Positions 62,953-64,000 of a stretch of 64,000 nt of DNA are shown here, piece after piece (the first letter of the stretch is position 1; every line of letters begins with the position of its first letter). Position numbers and translations under genes: made by a program. The notes below the pieces were generated by a model. That model made no database searches. It was not told where the DNA came from and saw only the letters and a program-made list of their open reading frames with translations. Source of the DNA: Chara braunii. Taxonomy: Eukaryota; Streptophyta; Charophyceae; Charales; Characeae. The DNA lies in contig BFEA01000095.1 of NCBI GenBank assembly GCA_003427395.1, positions 2,162,972 through 2,226,971 on the forward strand, given 5' to 3'.

Positions 62953-63446
62953 AATCCAGCGGCCTAGCGCAGTTGGTAAGGCATGCAAATGGCATTCAGG
63001 AGATCTTGGGTTCAATCCTCGTTGGCCTCATGTACCTCCTTCCTGGGCAAGCTTGGCGCCCGCGACCTAGAGATATGCCGTTGGTCCCCCCGAGTGGCAT
63101 TGAGCAGAGACTGCTGATGTTCATAGGGGGAGGGGACCACCACCTGAGGGGAGGCACAGTGACTGGCCCATCGAAGAAGCTCGGTCCTGATGCTACGGGC
63201 TGACCCCTGGCCGGTATCGCCTACCTGCCACACCTGTTGTGGCAGGTATCGCACCTGCTGGTGGGTGCAGCTCCCGCATGTTCCCTCGTTGGACGCTTGA
63301 GAACGGATGTGGCTGCTACGGGGTTCCCCGTAATACTATAATGACAATAAAAGAAAAGGCCTGAAAGACCGTCCTGTCCAGATTTGACAGGTAATTGAAT
63401 TGGTTGGGCTTAAAGAGTTAGCCTTAAAAAAAAAAAAAAAAAAAAA
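62953..63446 (+). mobile_element. Full-length tRNA-derived SINE
   Basis: The head has box A TAGCGCAGTTGG (62965-62976) and box B GGTTCAATCC (63009-63018), a normal Pol III internal promoter. A ~330-bp body follows, then a 3' part ending GGTTGGGCTTAAAGAGTTAG and a 21-A tail. Flanks CTCTTGCGT (62944-62952) and CTCCTGCGT (63447-63455) form a 9-bp target duplication with one mismatch. Two relatives in the window carry only its tail (56203) or only its head (43743). It is transcribed by Pol III and mobilised by a LINE. Confidence 0.88.
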
Positions 63447-64000
63447 CTCCTGCGTGCAAGGCCGCTCACCTCGATGTGGGTTGAGCGGCGGCTGCCCCCA
63501 CCCCCGTGTGTCATATCGACCCACTTGCACACAGCCAAAGGGCAAAGAGGCAAAGAAAAGAGGAAGGGAACAGCCAAATACAACAAAACAAAACAGGGGG
63601 AAATAAATCCTAGATGATATATATTATTTTCGAATCCCATTTTTCAATCTCCATATAGCACACACCAAACGAAATACTACTACTACGCAGGCTTGATCCC
63701 CGTTGCTGGGGTATTCCGTTTTGCGGGCCTACTGTATGGTTCCGTTCTTTTACTATGGATATGGTAGATTTGTTATGGTATTTAAGAAAACGTTAGCGAA
63801 AGGACAAGGAAAGGAAGGCGTATTAGTCTTAACAAATTAAATGACACATCCCATAAACAAAGAAAATGACACATCCCATTTTTTATGTAATTTTCTCCGT
63901 TCTTGGGGTATTTTGGTTTGTCGTGGTAATCTTGTCTGCTTCCCGGTTCGTTTTGTCCCGTTATTCGGTCTAAGCAGGTAGTGGTGCTTCATGTAGGACC
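63447..64000. other. Non-coding end of window
   Basis: AT-rich sequence. The phrase AATGACACATCCCAT occurs twice (~63840 and ~63868). No gene recognised. Confidence 0.4.

Noticed and set aside
62957-63030. Functional tRNA gene
   Set aside because: Boxes A and B are good, but the acceptor stem does not pair well and the sequence continues into a SINE body with A tail and target duplication.

Overview
The window is a repeat-dominated piece of a eukaryotic nuclear genome with no intact host gene that I can recognise. Ty3/Gypsy elements with tRNA-Asp and initiator-Met primer sites, foldback MITEs, an A-tailed tRNA-derived SINE, U6-like pseudogenes and abundant microsatellites suggest a large streptophyte (plant or charophyte-like) genome. 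The species assignment is inference. Two N gaps, scattered single Ns, Nextera adapter sequence and duplicated contig ends show a fragmented short-read assembly.

Layout. 1-3056: AT-rich sequence, a hAT-like MITE (332-668), an LTR-like repeat (1093-1916), a U6-like pseudogene, a GA tract, adapter sequence and a gap. 3057-9613: a ~6.5 kb non-coding repeat with TGTCG/CGACA ends, followed at 9616 by a perfect tRNA-Asp primer binding site, so it behaves as a giant 5' LTR. A second copy lies at 36150-~42670. Inside each copy is an array of about 17 covarying stem-loops. 9909-19015: decayed gag, protease, RT, RNase H and integrase, then a second gag-like reading frame. A ~2.07 kb inversion (about 15440-17507) cuts both the integrase and the second gag-like frame; undoing it rejoins both. 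20935-31203: a second LTR-like repeat, a cluster of unrecognised small ORFs, and another related gag-pol. 31256-36149: an LTR-like start, AT-rich tandem sequence, three minisatellite or satellite blocks and the second gap.

42671-46013: lower-copy AT-rich sequence with a possible gene fragment, a SINE head and foldback elements. 46014-53769: a complete but dead chromovirus on the minus strand, with LTRs, initiator-Met PBS, PPT, a 4-bp target duplication and a chromodomain. It has lost most of RNase H and the integrase zinc domain. 53770-64000: non-coding sequence packed with foldback MITEs (three unrelated hairpin families), microsatellites, U6-derived sequences and a full-length SINE with a truncated relative.

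No element here looks able to move on its own: every pol has nonsense codons, frameshifts or deletions. Many stops sit where Trp, Gln or Arg is expected, as C-to-T decay on either strand would produce. The most unusual observations are the covarying RNA-like hairpin array inside the giant LTR, the second gag-like frame downstream of integrase, the unknown ORF cluster upstream of the second gag, and the covarying short hairpin MITE family near 59.3-61.9 kb.
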